Shown here in pieces: positions 33,105 to 42,069 of a stretch of DNA of 64,000 nt. Position 1 is the first letter of the stretch, and each line of letters begins with the position of its first letter. The stretch is from Mesobacillus jeotgali (GTDB lineage Bacteria; Bacillota; Bacilli; Bacillales; Cytobacillaceae). Under the pieces are notes generated by a model. The model worked only from the letters and a program-made list of their open reading frames with translations. It was not told where the DNA came from and made no database searches. The stretch lies in the NCBI RefSeq assembly GCF_900166585.1, contig NZ_FVZC01000007.1, positions 124,001-188,000 on the forward strand. The letters run 5' to 3'. A program made the position numbers and the translations under genes.

Positions 33105-34289
33105 ATGCAGAAAGAAAAATTGTGGACGAGAGATTTTATCTCGATTTCGCTTGTGAATTTTGTGGTTATGTTGTCTATGTATCTGCTGATCGTGACAATG
33201 GCCTCGTATGCGACAGATACATATGGTGCCTCAGGCAGCATGGCAGGATTAGCCTCGAGCATTTTTATTATTGGGGTTCTTTTTGCTAGATTATATGGGG
33301 GCAAAGAGATTGCGAGGATTGGCAGCAAGAAGATGCTGGTTGGAGGAATACTGTTTTTTGTTCTTATTACTGCTCTTTATCTAATTCCTTCTAATATTTA
33401 TGTACTGCTGATCATCCGTTTCCTGCATGGTATTGGAATCGGATTTGCGTCGACAGCGACTGGTACGATTGTGGCACAGGTGGTTCCTGCCAGCAGAAAA
33501 GGGGAAGGGATCAGTTACTTTAGCCTGAGTGTTATTTTATCGACAGCAATAGGTCCATTGATTGGGCTGGCAATGATCAATGAGTTTGGATATTTGAGCA
33601 TGTTTATATTTTCGCTGGTCGTTGGTGCAGCGTGTCTGCCGCTTGCTCTTACCATTAAAGAACCGGTTGTGGACTTTAAGGGAGACGAGACCAAAAGCAG
33701 GGGGTTCAGCCTGGGGAATTATTTCGAGCCAAATGCTCTGCCGGTATCGATTGTCATGTTTGTCATCGCGCTGGCCTATTCAGTAATACTGTCATTTATC
33801 GCCTCATTTGCGAAGGAGGCTGATTTGACAGAAGCGGGGAGCATGTATTTCTTTGTATACGCGCTGGCCGTTTTATTTTCCCGGCCATTCACGGGCAAGC
33901 TGATGGATGCAAGAGGTGCTAACAGCGTGGCTTATCCGTCATTGATTGCTTTTGCCGTTGGAATGTATTTACTAAGCCAGGCTAGTTCCGGATTTTCATT
34001 CCTTGCAGGTGCAGCGCTTATCGGGTTGGGATACGGAAACTTTCAATCGATAGCTCAGACAGTCGCAATCAAGATGACCCCGCCGCACCGCATGGGCCTT
34101 GCAACCTCCACCTTTTTCATCATGATGGATATGGGCATAGGTGTTGGGCCATTCCTGCTCGGTTTCATGATCCCGGATTTCGGATATAGCGGCTTATATC
34201 TAGCGATGGTTCCGCTTATCCTCTTTGGCATCATAATTTACTACGTTCTCCATGGTAAAAAAGAAAAAAACCTTACTCAGAATGCATAA
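33105..34289 (+). CDS. MFS transporter, 12 TM
   Basis: 394 residues, ATG with TAGAAGGTG upstream. Twelve hydrophobic helices with the loop 2-3 motif RLYGGKEIARIGSKKMLVGG and a symmetric RPFTGKLMDARGANSVAYPS in the second half, typical of the drug/efflux-type MFS (YfkF/YwoG-like). Substrate unknown. Terminator follows. Confidence 0.88.
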   Translation: MQKEKLWTRDFISISLVNFVVMLSMYLLIVTMASYATDTYGASGSMAGLASSIFIIGVLFARLYGGKEIARIGSKKMLVGGILFFVLITALYLIPSNIYVLLIIRFLHGIGIGFASTATGTIVAQVVPASRKGEGISYFSLSVILSTAIGPLIGLAMINEFGYLSMFIFSLVVGAACLPLALTIKEPVVDFKGDETKSRGFSLGNYFEPNALPVSIVMFVIALAYSVILSFIASFAKEADLTEAGSMYFFVYALAVLFSRPFTGKLMDARGANSVAYPSLIAFAVGMYLLSQASSGFSFLAGAALIGLGYGNFQSIAQTVAIKMTPPHRMGLATSTFFIMMDMGIGVGPFLLGFMIPDFGYSGLYLAMVPLILFGIIIYYVLHGKKEKNLTQNA

Positions 34290-34292
34290 AGA

Positions 34293-34325
34293 AACCTCGC
34301 CTAACATTGGCGAGGTTTTTTATTA
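34293..34325. terminator. Bidirectional terminator
   Basis: AACCTCGCC / GGCGAGGTT stem with T6. Confidence 0.85.
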
Positions 34326-34643
34326 CATAGGAGCATAGTTAGTATTATTTTCAACGTCAGTCTTCTCTGCCAATTCTTCCATTTCCATATGTGTCTGCGG
34401 GAAACCATTGGCCTGCCATTCCGCACGCATCGCAGAGTCAAGCTGGGTCAGTCCTCTTTCAGCAGGGTCAAGGCCGGCATCAACACTTTCCATTTGGTCA
34501 ATCTTCTCGCTGTTCCTCATGTCAGTATCTTCAAGAAAACGAATCGCATCCCTCTGGCTCTTTCGATAAGCGGCAGTCAGCAGCACTGCACCGCCTGCCG
34601 AGAGTAAAGAAGCCATAACAAAATTTTTGGTCGATTTTTTCAT
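34323..34643 (-). CDS. Hypothetical protein with N-terminal membrane anchor, 106 aa
   Basis: ATG with AAAGGGAG upstream. A hydrophobic segment (about residues 8-25) is followed by an acidic soluble tail (EDTDMRNSEKIDQMESVDAG...). The helix may be an anchor or uncleaved signal. Unknown family. Confidence 0.65.
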   Translation of the reverse strand: MKKSTKNFVMASLLSAGGAVLLTAAYRKSQRDAIRFLEDTDMRNSEKIDQMESVDAGLDPAERGLTQLDSAMRAEWQANGFPQTHMEMEELAEKTDVENNTNYAPM

Positions 34644-34839
34644 CGTCGTTTCACTCCCTTTGAAAATAACTCCTCTTGAAAACCTATATTCCCGTTTTAT
34701 GTGACTTTAAAGAGTCCAGTTATTTACAGTTTTGTTGCAGGATGGAATGAGTTTTCAGGCATTTACCTAAAAATGCTTGAGCTGTACTGGATTGGGGGCT
34801 TTTAAGCAGGAATGTGACACTTATATGGATGAGAAGTAT

Positions 34840-35660
34840 AAGATAAGGGTGCAATTAGATGGAACGGCAACCTTATGTGGCTGAGAAATCGGAGATAAGG
34901 GTGCAATTAGAGGGGAACGGGGCCCTTATGTGATGGGAAAGTCAAAGATAAGGGTGCGATTAGAGAGGAACCGGGTTCTTATGTGACTGGACTGGCAAGC
35001 ATAAGGGTGCAATTAGAGAGGAACGGGGTTCTTATGTGACTGGACTGGCAAGCATAAGGGTGCAATTAGAGAGGAACGGGGCCCTTATGTGGCGGGAAAG
35101 TCAGAGATAAGGGTGCGATTAGGGTGAAACGGGGTTCTTATGTGGCGGGAAAGTCAGAGATAAGGGTGCGATTAGAGAGGAACGGGATCCTTATGTGGCT
35201 AAGAAATCGGAGATAAGGGTGCAATTAGAGAGGAACGGGGCCCTTATGTGATGGGAAAGTCAAAGATAAGGGTGCGATTTTAGAGGAACGGGGTTCTTAT
35301 GTGACTGGACTGGCAAGCATAAGGGTGCAATTAGAGAGGAACGGGGTTCTTATGTGATGGGAAAGTCAAAGATAAGGGTGCAATTAGAGAGGAACGGGGT
35401 TCTTATGTGGCGGGAAAGTCAGAGATAAGGGTGCGATTAGGGTGAAACGGGGTTCTTATGTGGCGGGAAAGTCAGAGATAAGGGTGCGATTAGAGAGGAA
35501 CGGGGTTCTTATGTGACTGGACTGGCAAGCATAAGGGTGCAATTAGAGAGGAACGGGGTTCTTATGTGATGGGAAGTCAGAGATAAGGGTGCAATTAGAG
35601 AGGAACGGGATCCTTATGGGACTGGACTGGCAAGCATAAGGGTGCAAATATAGGTGAACA
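34840..35660 (+). repeat. Palindromic tandem array C (16 units of about 53 bp)
   Basis: Each unit has ATAAGGG...CCCTTAT or ...TTCTTAT arms around GTGCAATTAGAGAGGAACGG-type loops, with linkers TGACTGGACTGGCAAGC or TGGCGGGAAAGTCAGAG. The 3' arm varies CCC, TTC and TCC, which all pair with GGG as RNA on the plus strand. It lies between divergent genes. Confidence 0.9.
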
Positions 35661-35771
35661 GGGCTATTATAGGGTTTCAAAAGACAAGCATTACTTCCAT
35701 TTGGATTTGGATACTAGCGGCAACTAAAAGCGAAGGGCTGTCATATTTTGTTCAAAACATTTCAACAGAAT

Positions 35772-35787
35772 TGTGAATTGATTCACA
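35772..35787. promoter_or_regulatory. Fnr/Crp-type box upstream of doxX copy 1
   Basis: TGTGAATTGATTCACA fits TGTGA-N6-TCACA exactly, about 76 bp upstream of the ATG, placing a class II promoter near 35820. Confidence 0.7.
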
Positions 35788-35862
35788 TAAACCCCTATTT
35801 TCGAGATATGTTTGATATCTTATAAGTGTACTAATACTAATTAACTTATTGGAGTGAGGAAC

Positions 35863-36378
35863 ATGTTTGCAAAATGGTTAAGAGAAAACAATGTTGCTGC
35901 TGGTATATTGACTGTCATTAGGGTATGGCTTGGATACAACTGGATGACCGCTGGATGGGGTAAATTGACTGGCCCTGGATTCGATGCTTCCGGCTTTTTG
36001 AAAGGTGCCGTCGCGAATCCGGTAAAAGGTCCAGATGGACATATGGTATACGGCTGGTACGTAAACTTCCTTGAAAGCTTCGCGATCCCGAATGTAGATA
36101 TTTTCAACTTCATCGTTCCGCTAGGGGAATTCCTTGTTGGACTTGGATTGCTTCTAGGAACACTGACAACTGCCGCAATGTTTTTCGGACTTGTGATGAA
36201 CTTCAGTTTCTTCCTTGCAGGAACAGTATCTCATAACCCAACAGACATCTTCTTCGGATTCATCATCCTGTTTGCAGGCTTCAACGCAGGCAAATACGGC
36301 TTGGACCGCTGGGTTGTACCATTCATTCGCAAGACAGTATTGAAACGCGGTGAAGACGGAGTTCGGAACGTCGCTTAA
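35863..36378 (+). CDS. DoxX family membrane protein, copy 1
   Basis: 171 residues; ATG 35863 follows GGAGTGAGG, and the GTG nine bases earlier is less likely. Four TM helices of the DoxX/DoxD fold: RVWLGYNWMTAGWGKLTG (about 19-36), VPLGEFLVGLGLLLGTL, FSFFLAGTVSHNPTD, and a C-terminal RWVVPFIRK. DoxX proteins act with quinones or in thiol/redox complexes. The Fnr-type box suggests low-oxygen induction. The second copy at 38460 differs at only about five residues. Confidence 0.88.
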   Translation: MFAKWLRENNVAAGILTVIRVWLGYNWMTAGWGKLTGPGFDASGFLKGAVANPVKGPDGHMVYGWYVNFLESFAIPNVDIFNFIVPLGEFLVGLGLLLGTLTTAAMFFGLVMNFSFFLAGTVSHNPTDIFFGFIILFAGFNAGKYGLDRWVVPFIRKTVLKRGEDGVRNVA

Positions 36379-36413
36379 GCTTAGTTAACTCTCCCCCTTA
36401 AAAATAAATGCTG

Positions 36414-36442
36414 CTGCCGGGAATTCCCGGCAGTTATTTTTA
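36414..36442. terminator. Bidirectional terminator after doxX copy 1
   Basis: CTGCCGGGAATTCCCGGCAG is a perfect 20-bp palindrome followed by TTATTTTTAT, shared with the convergent kinase gene. Confidence 0.8.
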
Positions 36443-37411
36443 TATTGGTGAAAATAAATCCTCCAGAACATCCCAGTTTTCTGCTATCCACACATTTTCT
36501 TCACGGAACCTTTTGAGGGGAATGGAGTCTCCCGGCTTCTCAACCCTGATCCATTCAGCTTCTTTCCACCAGTTGATCTTTATAGAACGAACTAGTTTTT
36601 CTAGCGACAAAGGTTTGAATTCTCGATAACCCATGACAAATGCTGACACGCACTCAAGACGTATTTGATTTTCATGAATACAACAGGACAATATCGGCCT
36701 GGAAATGTCGAAGTCCGTATAAACAACATTCATTCTGTCAAAATCGAGAATCGAGGAGACCTCATTAGCGTAGAAAAGAATATTATCCGTAAACAAGTCC
36801 CAATGCGCCCAGCCTTTTTCACATTGCGCAAATAAATCGGTATCGTTTTCTTCTAGAATTCTTCTTTGAGCCTCTAAAATTTTTAGGGTTGAACTGCAAT
36901 CAAGAGTTATTGCCTCATCCCATCTCTCCTTCCAGTTTTCCAACATTTTTATTTTAGGTTGCAGGTCCCAGTGGAGGGGTTCCCTGGCTATATTTCTATC
37001 AAGGAGCACATGCATCCTTCCAATCGTCTTCCCAAGGCTGTACATTTGTGAAGAATTGGCACTGCCAGGCGGGAGGGTGAATCCCTTATTAAGCCCCATA
37101 ATGACAAAATGTTCACCGTTCTCACTATTGAAGATAAACTTACCTTCATGTGAAAAAAGTTCAGGACAGGGCAATCCTTCCTGAAACAATCTGTTTTGAA
37201 TCTGGAGTGCTTTTTCCAGACCGGCTAACCTATTCACGGGATAACGATGCTTGTTATATTGCTTTACAAACAAATCTCCGGCATCGGTTTTGATCTGCCA
37301 TTTTAAGTTCTTGTATCCTAAATGAATTTGAACCCAGTCATGGATTTCAATGCCAAATAAACGTGAGACCGTTTCGAATATTTCCTCTCTTATTTCAGTG
37401 TCAACGATCAT
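36440..37411 (-). CDS. Aminoglycoside phosphotransferase-like (APH) kinase family protein
   Basis: 323 residues, ATG with AAGGAGATCAAG upstream. Kinase fold: N-lobe WQIKTDAGDLFVKQY (Lys about 50), catalytic loop HWDLFTDNILF (Asp about 203) and metal-binding LDFDR (about 220). Closest in style to CotS/YutH spore-coat kinase-like or homoserine kinase-like proteins. Lies between the two doxX copies. Substrate unknown; a true aminoglycoside enzyme is not implied. Confidence 0.85.
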   Translation of the reverse strand: MIVDTEIREEIFETVSRLFGIEIHDWVQIHLGYKNLKWQIKTDAGDLFVKQYNKHRYPVNRLAGLEKALQIQNRLFQEGLPCPELFSHEGKFIFNSENGEHFVIMGLNKGFTLPPGSANSSQMYSLGKTIGRMHVLLDRNIAREPLHWDLQPKIKMLENWKERWDEAITLDCSSTLKILEAQRRILEENDTDLFAQCEKGWAHWDLFTDNILFYANEVSSILDFDRMNVVYTDFDISRPILSCCIHENQIRLECVSAFVMGYREFKPLSLEKLVRSIKINWWKEAEWIRVEKPGDSIPLKRFREENVWIAENWDVLEDLFSPI

Positions 37412-37489
37412 CTTGATCTCCTTGTTATGGAATTTCTATGGAAATCAATATTCTAGATAACATGGAGGAAATCCTGTTTGCCATGAAAA

Positions 37490-37520
37490 ACAAAAAAAGC
37501 ATAGGAATCGAATCCTATGC
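37490..37520 (-). terminator. Terminator of YhcN-like gene
   Basis: GCATAGGA / TCCTATGC stem; T run on the minus strand (AAAAAAA at 37492-37498). Confidence 0.8.
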
Positions 37521-37529
37521 CCTGAACTG

Positions 37530-38231
37530 TTATCTTCCGAAGAAATCGCCCATTGTACCGCGGAAATCATCGAAAAGGCCATCCCTGTTTCCGTTTGTGC
37601 GGAGATCGTCCGCGAATGTTCCCATTCTGTTATAGGCGTTACGATCAACAGAGACGTATACATTGTCGACACCTTTATTCGCCTGACGGACTCTTTGTTC
37701 AATCTGCTGTTCTAACGAAGTTAAGTTATCACCGTTATTGCCTGCAGTACCATTCATACCATTGTTGTTGTCATTACCTAAAGTATTGGCACCATTCCCA
37801 TTGCCAGCATTCTGGCGGTTTCCTTTTCCAGCATCGCCCTGGCCGTCAATAATGCCATCATTTCCGGCGCGATTGTCATCGTTGTCAACGCGGCCATTGT
37901 CAGCAAAGGTCCTGCCATTGCCATCCAATGCACCATTGATTTGTGCATTTCCGTTGTTGTCCATGTTATTGTCCGCAAGTCTTACAGCTACGTACGCATC
38001 ATTGCCCGAGATGATGACCCGAGCATCGTCTACTTCTGGCATCTGTTCGACTTGACGTTCTGCGCGATCAGCGAGCTGAAGTCTGTTACCCTCAGTTGCT
38101 GGTCCTCTTCTGACCTGGGAGATTTCTGCCTTCTGGTTACGATTATCATCCGCGGCATTGTTATTCGCTCCGCATCCTGCCAATCCTAATGTAAAAACAG
38201 CACAGCCTGCGATAATAATTGATTTATTCAT
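37530..38231 (-). CDS. YhcN/YlaJ family sporulation lipoprotein with Asn/Gly/Asp-rich insert
   Basis: 233 residues; ATG 38231 is 8 bases after AAGGAG. Lipobox GLAGC near Cys20. YhcN motifs flank a low-complexity insert: RAERQVEQMPEVDDARVIIS (about 56-75) and RQANKGVDNVYVSVDRN (about 186-202). The insert (about 88-165) is rich in Asn, Gly, Asp (e.g. GNGNGANTLGNDNNNGMNG). YhcN-type lipoproteins sit in the inner spore membrane and affect germination. Function of the insert unknown. Confidence 0.88.
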   Translation of the reverse strand: MNKSIIIAGCAVFTLGLAGCGANNNAADDNRNQKAEISQVRRGPATEGNRLQLADRAERQVEQMPEVDDARVIISGNDAYVAVRLADNNMDNNGNAQINGALDGNGRTFADNGRVDNDDNRAGNDGIIDGQGDAGKGNRQNAGNGNGANTLGNDNNNGMNGTAGNNGDNLTSLEQQIEQRVRQANKGVDNVYVSVDRNAYNRMGTFADDLRTNGNRDGLFDDFRGTMGDFFGR

Positions 38232-38368
38232 TCTGCTCACTCCTTGTTGGTGTACTTGTCCTTATGATGTCTAGAATTTCGAGTGATATGCAGGAGAGGA
38301 AGGATTTTTTTAAAAAAACTTCCTAGTTTTGACTATGTCACCATTCGTTCAAAACATTTCAACAGAAT

Positions 38369-38384
38369 TGTGAATTGAATCACA
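38369..38384. promoter_or_regulatory. Fnr/Crp-type box upstream of doxX copy 2
   Basis: TGTGAATTGAATCACA keeps TGTGA-N6-TCACA although the spacer base differs from copy 1. Confidence 0.7.
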
Positions 38385-38459
38385 AATAACCCTATTTTCA
38401 AGATAAATTTGATATCTTATAAGTGTACTAATACTAATTAACTTATTGGAGTGAGGAAC

Positions 38460-38975
38460 ATGTTTGCAAAATGGTTAAGGGAAAACAATGTTGCTGCTGG
38501 TATATTGACTGTCATTAGGGTATGGCTTGGATACAACTGGATGACTGCTGGATGGGGTAAATTGACTGGCCCTGGATTCGATGCTTCCGGCTTTTTGAAA
38601 GGTGCCGTCGCGAATCCGGTAAAAGGTCCAGATGGACATATGGTATACGGCTGGTACGTAAGCTTCCTTGAAAGCTTCGCGATCCCGAATGTAGATATTT
38701 TCAACTTCATCGTTCCGCTAGGGGAATTCCTTGTTGGACTTGGATTGCTGCTTGGAACACTGACAACTGCTGCAATGTTCTTCGGACTTGTGATGAACTT
38801 CAGTTTCTTCCTTGCAGGAACAGTATCTCATAATCCAACAGACATCTTCTTTGGCTTCATCATCCTGTTTGCTGGATTTAACGCAGGCAAATACGGCCTG
38901 GACCGCTGGGTTGTACCATTCATCCGCAAAACAGTTTTCAAACGCGGTGACGAAGGCGTTCGGAACGTCGCTTAA
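38460..38975 (+). CDS. DoxX family membrane protein, copy 2
   Basis: 171 residues, same start and topology as the gene at 35863. Differences seen: Ser for Asn (YVSFLES), Phe for Leu (KTVFKRG) and DE for ED near the end; many third-position changes in the last third. The pattern suggests duplication with partial gene conversion or selection on the protein. Same Fnr-type box and ribosome site. Confidence 0.88.
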   Translation: MFAKWLRENNVAAGILTVIRVWLGYNWMTAGWGKLTGPGFDASGFLKGAVANPVKGPDGHMVYGWYVSFLESFAIPNVDIFNFIVPLGEFLVGLGLLLGTLTTAAMFFGLVMNFSFFLAGTVSHNPTDIFFGFIILFAGFNAGKYGLDRWVVPFIRKTVFKRGDEGVRNVA

Positions 38976-39005
38976 CCTTAGAAAAATCCCCCTTTCATAT
39001 AAAAT

Positions 39006-39037
39006 GGCTGTCAGCAATGCTGGCAGCTGTTTTTTTA
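39006..39037 (+). terminator. Terminator of doxX copy 2
   Basis: GCTGTCAGC / GCTGGCAGC stem with T7. Confidence 0.8.
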
Positions 39038-39213
39038 TCCCCGAAAACCGCGAATCCTTCATAATCGAGTGAAATGAGTCCCAGTTTTATACCTTCTCAA
39101 TATCAGTGGCCGAGTATTACGTTTTTCGCTTCAGAAAGAGGAGTGAACATACAATCAAGCGAATAAAATATACGATCAGATTGATTTTATCGAGAATTAA
39201 AGGGGTGTCATGC

Positions 39214-40110
39214 ATGAAAAGAATCGAGAAACCTTGGATAAAGTTGAAGGAAACGATTGATGCGGAGGATTATGAACTAATCGGACAACTACAAGAGCGA
39301 TGCAAAGAACATGACCAAACTGCATTGAAGCTAGAGCTTGATTATAAACTAGCTGTTAATGGGAATGAGCAGGGTGTTCAGGAAGTGAATGAATTTATGT
39401 ACTTCGATGGGCAGCAGTTGATTGGCTATGCTGGGATTTGTGGTTTCGGAGGCCCGCTGGAAGTGAATGGCCTGGTTGATCCGGATTATCGGCGCCAGGG
39501 TGTCTTCACCAAGTTGTTTGAGCTGGTGGTCGCTGAATGGAAACGACGGAATTCAGGGAGCATGCTGCTTCTAAGTGACCGCCTGTCTGGAGCAGGACAG
39601 AACTTCATTGCTGGAACAGGAGCGGTATACAAGCATTCTGAATTTGAGATGTTTTTGAAAAAAGATGCTCCACCTGCAGCTCCTGACCAGCTTGCTGGCA
39701 TTACATTCAGGAAAGCGGCTAATGCGGATGCGAAGGAAATTGCCAGGCAGAATGCGATTTATTTTAACGAAGAGGTTAGTGAGGAAGCCGAGGATATGAT
39801 TTTGCCCGAGGAAGAGGAGAAGCGCGGGATGACTTCATACCTTGTGGAAAAAGACGGGCAAATCATCGGGAAAGTGAATCTGCAGCTGACCACAAAGCTG
39901 GGGGCTATTTTTGGCCTTGGAGTACTGCCGGAGCACCGCCGGAAAGGGTATGGGCGAGCGCTTCTATTGCTGGCCATCGAAAAACTTAGAGAAGAAAACG
40001 CGAAAGATATCATGCTTCAGGTTGCAGCTGAGAATTCAAATGCGCTTAACCTATATAAATCCTGCGGCTTTGAAGAAACGTCCACGATGGATTATTTTGA
40101 GTTGAAATAG
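39214..40110 (+). CDS. Tandem-domain GNAT acetyltransferase
   Basis: 298 residues; ATG 39214 follows AAAGGGGTG, while the longer frame has no site. Two GNAT domains: the first with NGLVDPDYRRQGVFTKLFEL (about 86-105), the second with LGVLPEHRRKGYGRALLLLA (about 231-250) and the C-terminal YKSCGFEETSTMDYFEL. The second has the canonical acetyl-CoA loop; the first is also well kept. Substrate unknown. Monocistronic. Confidence 0.85.
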   Translation: MKRIEKPWIKLKETIDAEDYELIGQLQERCKEHDQTALKLELDYKLAVNGNEQGVQEVNEFMYFDGQQLIGYAGICGFGGPLEVNGLVDPDYRRQGVFTKLFELVVAEWKRRNSGSMLLLSDRLSGAGQNFIAGTGAVYKHSEFEMFLKKDAPPAAPDQLAGITFRKAANADAKEIARQNAIYFNEEVSEEAEDMILPEEEEKRGMTSYLVEKDGQIIGKVNLQLTTKLGAIFGLGVLPEHRRKGYGRALLLLAIEKLREENAKDIMLQVAAENSNALNLYKSCGFEETSTMDYFELK

Positions 40111-40111
40111 G

Positions 40112-40140
40112 AGAGCATCCGCCTTGTGGGTGCTTCTTCT
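40112..40140 (+). terminator. Weak terminator-like hairpin after GNAT gene
   Basis: GAGAGCATCC / GGGTGCTTCT stem without a long T run. Confidence 0.45.
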
Positions 40141-40237
40141 TGTGTTCATAGCAAATTTTTAAAGATAGAGGAAAGTATGCGAGTAGAAAAGAAGAGCACT
40201 AATGCTTAGAATATGAAAATTTTTGAAAAATAAATTA

Positions 40238-40335
40238 TTGACAGCGAAGCTGATTGTATGATAAATTTATCTCGAATTAAAAATAATTAGTATCGAGATT
40301 TTATTTTTTTAGTGTCATATCTCGATTTCGAGATA
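40238..40335. promoter_or_regulatory. Promoter and MhqR-type operators of yceI
   Basis: TTGACA (40238) and ATAAAT (about 40261) form the promoter. TATCTCGAATTAAAAATA (40268) keeps one MhqR half-site; TATCTCGATTTCGAGATA (40318-40335) is a perfect palindrome. Same layout as the promoter at 17310. Confidence 0.75.
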
Positions 40336-40358
40336 ATAAAAAATTGGGGGAATTAAAA

Positions 40359-40886
40359 ATGGCTAAATTTGCAGTAGACCAGGCGCACTCAGCAGTAGGG
40401 TTTGAAGTAAAACACATGATGGTATCAAAGGTGAAAGGTCAGTTTAACTCTTATACAGCAGACGTGGAAGCAGCGGACCTGACAGATCTAACAACAGCTA
40501 CTATCGCTTTCAAGCTCGACACTGCTAGCATTGATACACGCAATGAAGACCGCGAGAACCACTTGAAATCAGCCGACTTCTTTGATGTTGAGCAATATCC
40601 GACAATCGATTTCAAATCTACAAGCATCACTCGTGATGGCGATGATTACAAAGTAACTGGTGACTTAACAATCAAGGGTGTAACAAAGCCGGTAACATTT
40701 GATGTGGAATTCGGCGGCAAAGGAACAAATCCTTGGGGCGTAGAAGTTTACGGTTTCGAAGCTGAAGCAAAAATCAACCGCGAAGATTTCGGTCTTACTT
40801 GGAATGCAGCTCTAGAAACTGGCGGCGTTCTAGTTGGAAAAGACATCAAAATCAAAGTTGAACTAGAAGTAAACCCAGCAGCATAA
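40359..40886 (+). CDS. yceI: YceI family protein (lipocalin-like, isoprenoid-binding fold)
   Basis: 175 residues, ATG 40359 after TTGGGGGAATT. Starts MAKFAVDQAHSAVGFEVKHM, with DTASIDTRNEDRENHLKSAD, FDVEQYPTIDFKST and LTIKGVTKPVTFDVEF, the standard YceI landmarks. No signal peptide, so cytosolic. YceI folds bind long polyisoprenoids such as quinone side chains. The MhqR-type operators put it in the quinone-stress regulon with the dioxygenase and WrbA. Confidence 0.93.
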   Translation: MAKFAVDQAHSAVGFEVKHMMVSKVKGQFNSYTADVEAADLTDLTTATIAFKLDTASIDTRNEDRENHLKSADFFDVEQYPTIDFKSTSITRDGDDYKVTGDLTIKGVTKPVTFDVEFGGKGTNPWGVEVYGFEAEAKINREDFGLTWNAALETGGVLVGKDIKIKVELEVNPAA

Positions 40887-40898
40887 ATCAGTTTTTTA

Positions 40899-40937
40899 AA
40901 ACCGTTCAGAGAGCTATTTCTTTGGGCGGTTTTTTTG
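40899..40937 (+). terminator. Terminator of yceI
   Basis: AAAACCG / CGGTTTT-type stem and T7. Confidence 0.7.
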
Positions 40938-40974
40938 TGTGTGGTAACTTAGGAAAAGGTTCATGAGAAAGAAG

Positions 40975-41930
40975 AAAAGCTGTCAGAGGTTTGAAGGCAA
41001 AGGGAGAAAAGCTGTCAGAAGTAAGGTGAACTTTGGACAGGTTTGGAGGCAATCGGAGAAAAGCTGTCAGAAGTAAGTGCAACTTTGGACAGGTTCAGGG
41101 GCAAAGGAAGGAAAGCTGTCAGAAGTAAGGTGAACTTTGGACAGGTTTGGAGGCAATCGGAGAAAAGCTGTCAGAAGTAAGGTGAACTTTGGACAGGTTT
41201 GGGGGCAAAGGGAGAAAAGCTGTCAGAAGTAAGGTGAACTTTGGACAGGTTTGGAGGCAAACGGAGAAAAGCTGTCAGAAGTAAGGTGAACTTTGGACAG
41301 GTTTGGAGGCAAAGGGAGAAAAGCTGTCAGAAGTAAGGTGAACTTTGGACAGGTTTGGGGGCAAAGGGAGAAAAGCTGTCAGAAGTAAGAGCAACTTTGG
41401 ACAGGTTTGGAGGCAAACGGAGAAAAGCTGTCAGAAGTAAGAGCAACTTTGGACAGGTTTGGAGGCAATCGGAGAAAAGCTGTCAGAAGTAAGGTGAACT
41501 TTGGACAGGTTCAGGGGCAAAGGAAGGAAAGCTGTCAGAAGTAAGGTGAACTTTGGACAGGTTTGGGGGCAATCGGAGAAAAGCTGTCAGAAGTAAGGTG
41601 AACTTTGGACAGGTTTGGAGGCAAACGGAGAAAAGCTGTCAGAAGTAAGGTGAACTTTGGACAGGTTTGGAGGCAAACGGAGAAAAGCTGTCAGAAGTAA
41701 GAGCAACTTTGGACAGGTTTGGGGGCAAAGGGAGAAAAGCTGTCAGAAGTAAGGTGAACTTTGGACAGGTTTGGAGGCAAAGGGAGAAAAGCTGTCAGAA
41801 GTAAGGTGAACTTTGGACAGGTTTGGAGGCAAAGGGAGAAAAGCTGTCAGAAGTAAGGTGAACTTTGGACAGGTTCAGGGACAAAGGAAGAAAGGCTGTC
41901 CGAAAAAACTTTATCTTCGGACAGGTTCCA
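40975..41930 (+). repeat. Palindromic tandem array D (about 18 units of about 52 bp)
   Basis: Same palindrome as array A (CTGTCAGAAGT / ACTTTGGACAG), but with linkers GGAGGCAAACGGAGAAAA, GGGGCAAAGGGAGAAAA or AGGGGCAAAGGAAGGAAA. The first (CTGTCAGAGG) and last (CTGTCCGAAAAAAC) units are degenerate. It fills nearly all the space between yceI and an MFS gene. Confidence 0.9.
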
Positions 41931-42069
41931 GAGAGAAATGCAAAAAATACTCAGAACCACGATTGTGATACCCAAAACAGTCGCTTTCTCTCACTCCAAA
42001 AAAGAAATTCACCTTGTTTAAATTCGGAAGATTCGGTATTTTAGTGATTAAGGGAGGGCGGTGGCTGCT

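Larger units (their letters stand above)
35750..36378 (+). repeat. Segmental duplication, copy 1 (promoter plus doxX-like gene)
   Basis: Nearly identical to 38347-38975 from the TTCAAAACATTTCAACAGAA upstream sequence to the stop codon. The first two thirds are almost invariant and changes cluster at the 3' end. Confidence 0.9.
38347..38975 (+). repeat. Segmental duplication, copy 2 (promoter plus doxX-like gene)
   Basis: Second copy of 35750-36378, in the same orientation 2.6 kb away with two minus-strand genes between. Confidence 0.9.

Noticed and set aside
35780..35825. MhqR box upstream of doxX
   Set aside because: CGAGATATGTTTGATATCTT has the half-sites turned outwards and differs from the true boxes at 17339 and 40318; the Fnr-type box is the better call.
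36440..37411. Aminoglycoside resistance gene
   Set aside because: Only the generic APH kinase fold is visible; sequence style and context fit housekeeping or spore-related kinase-like proteins.
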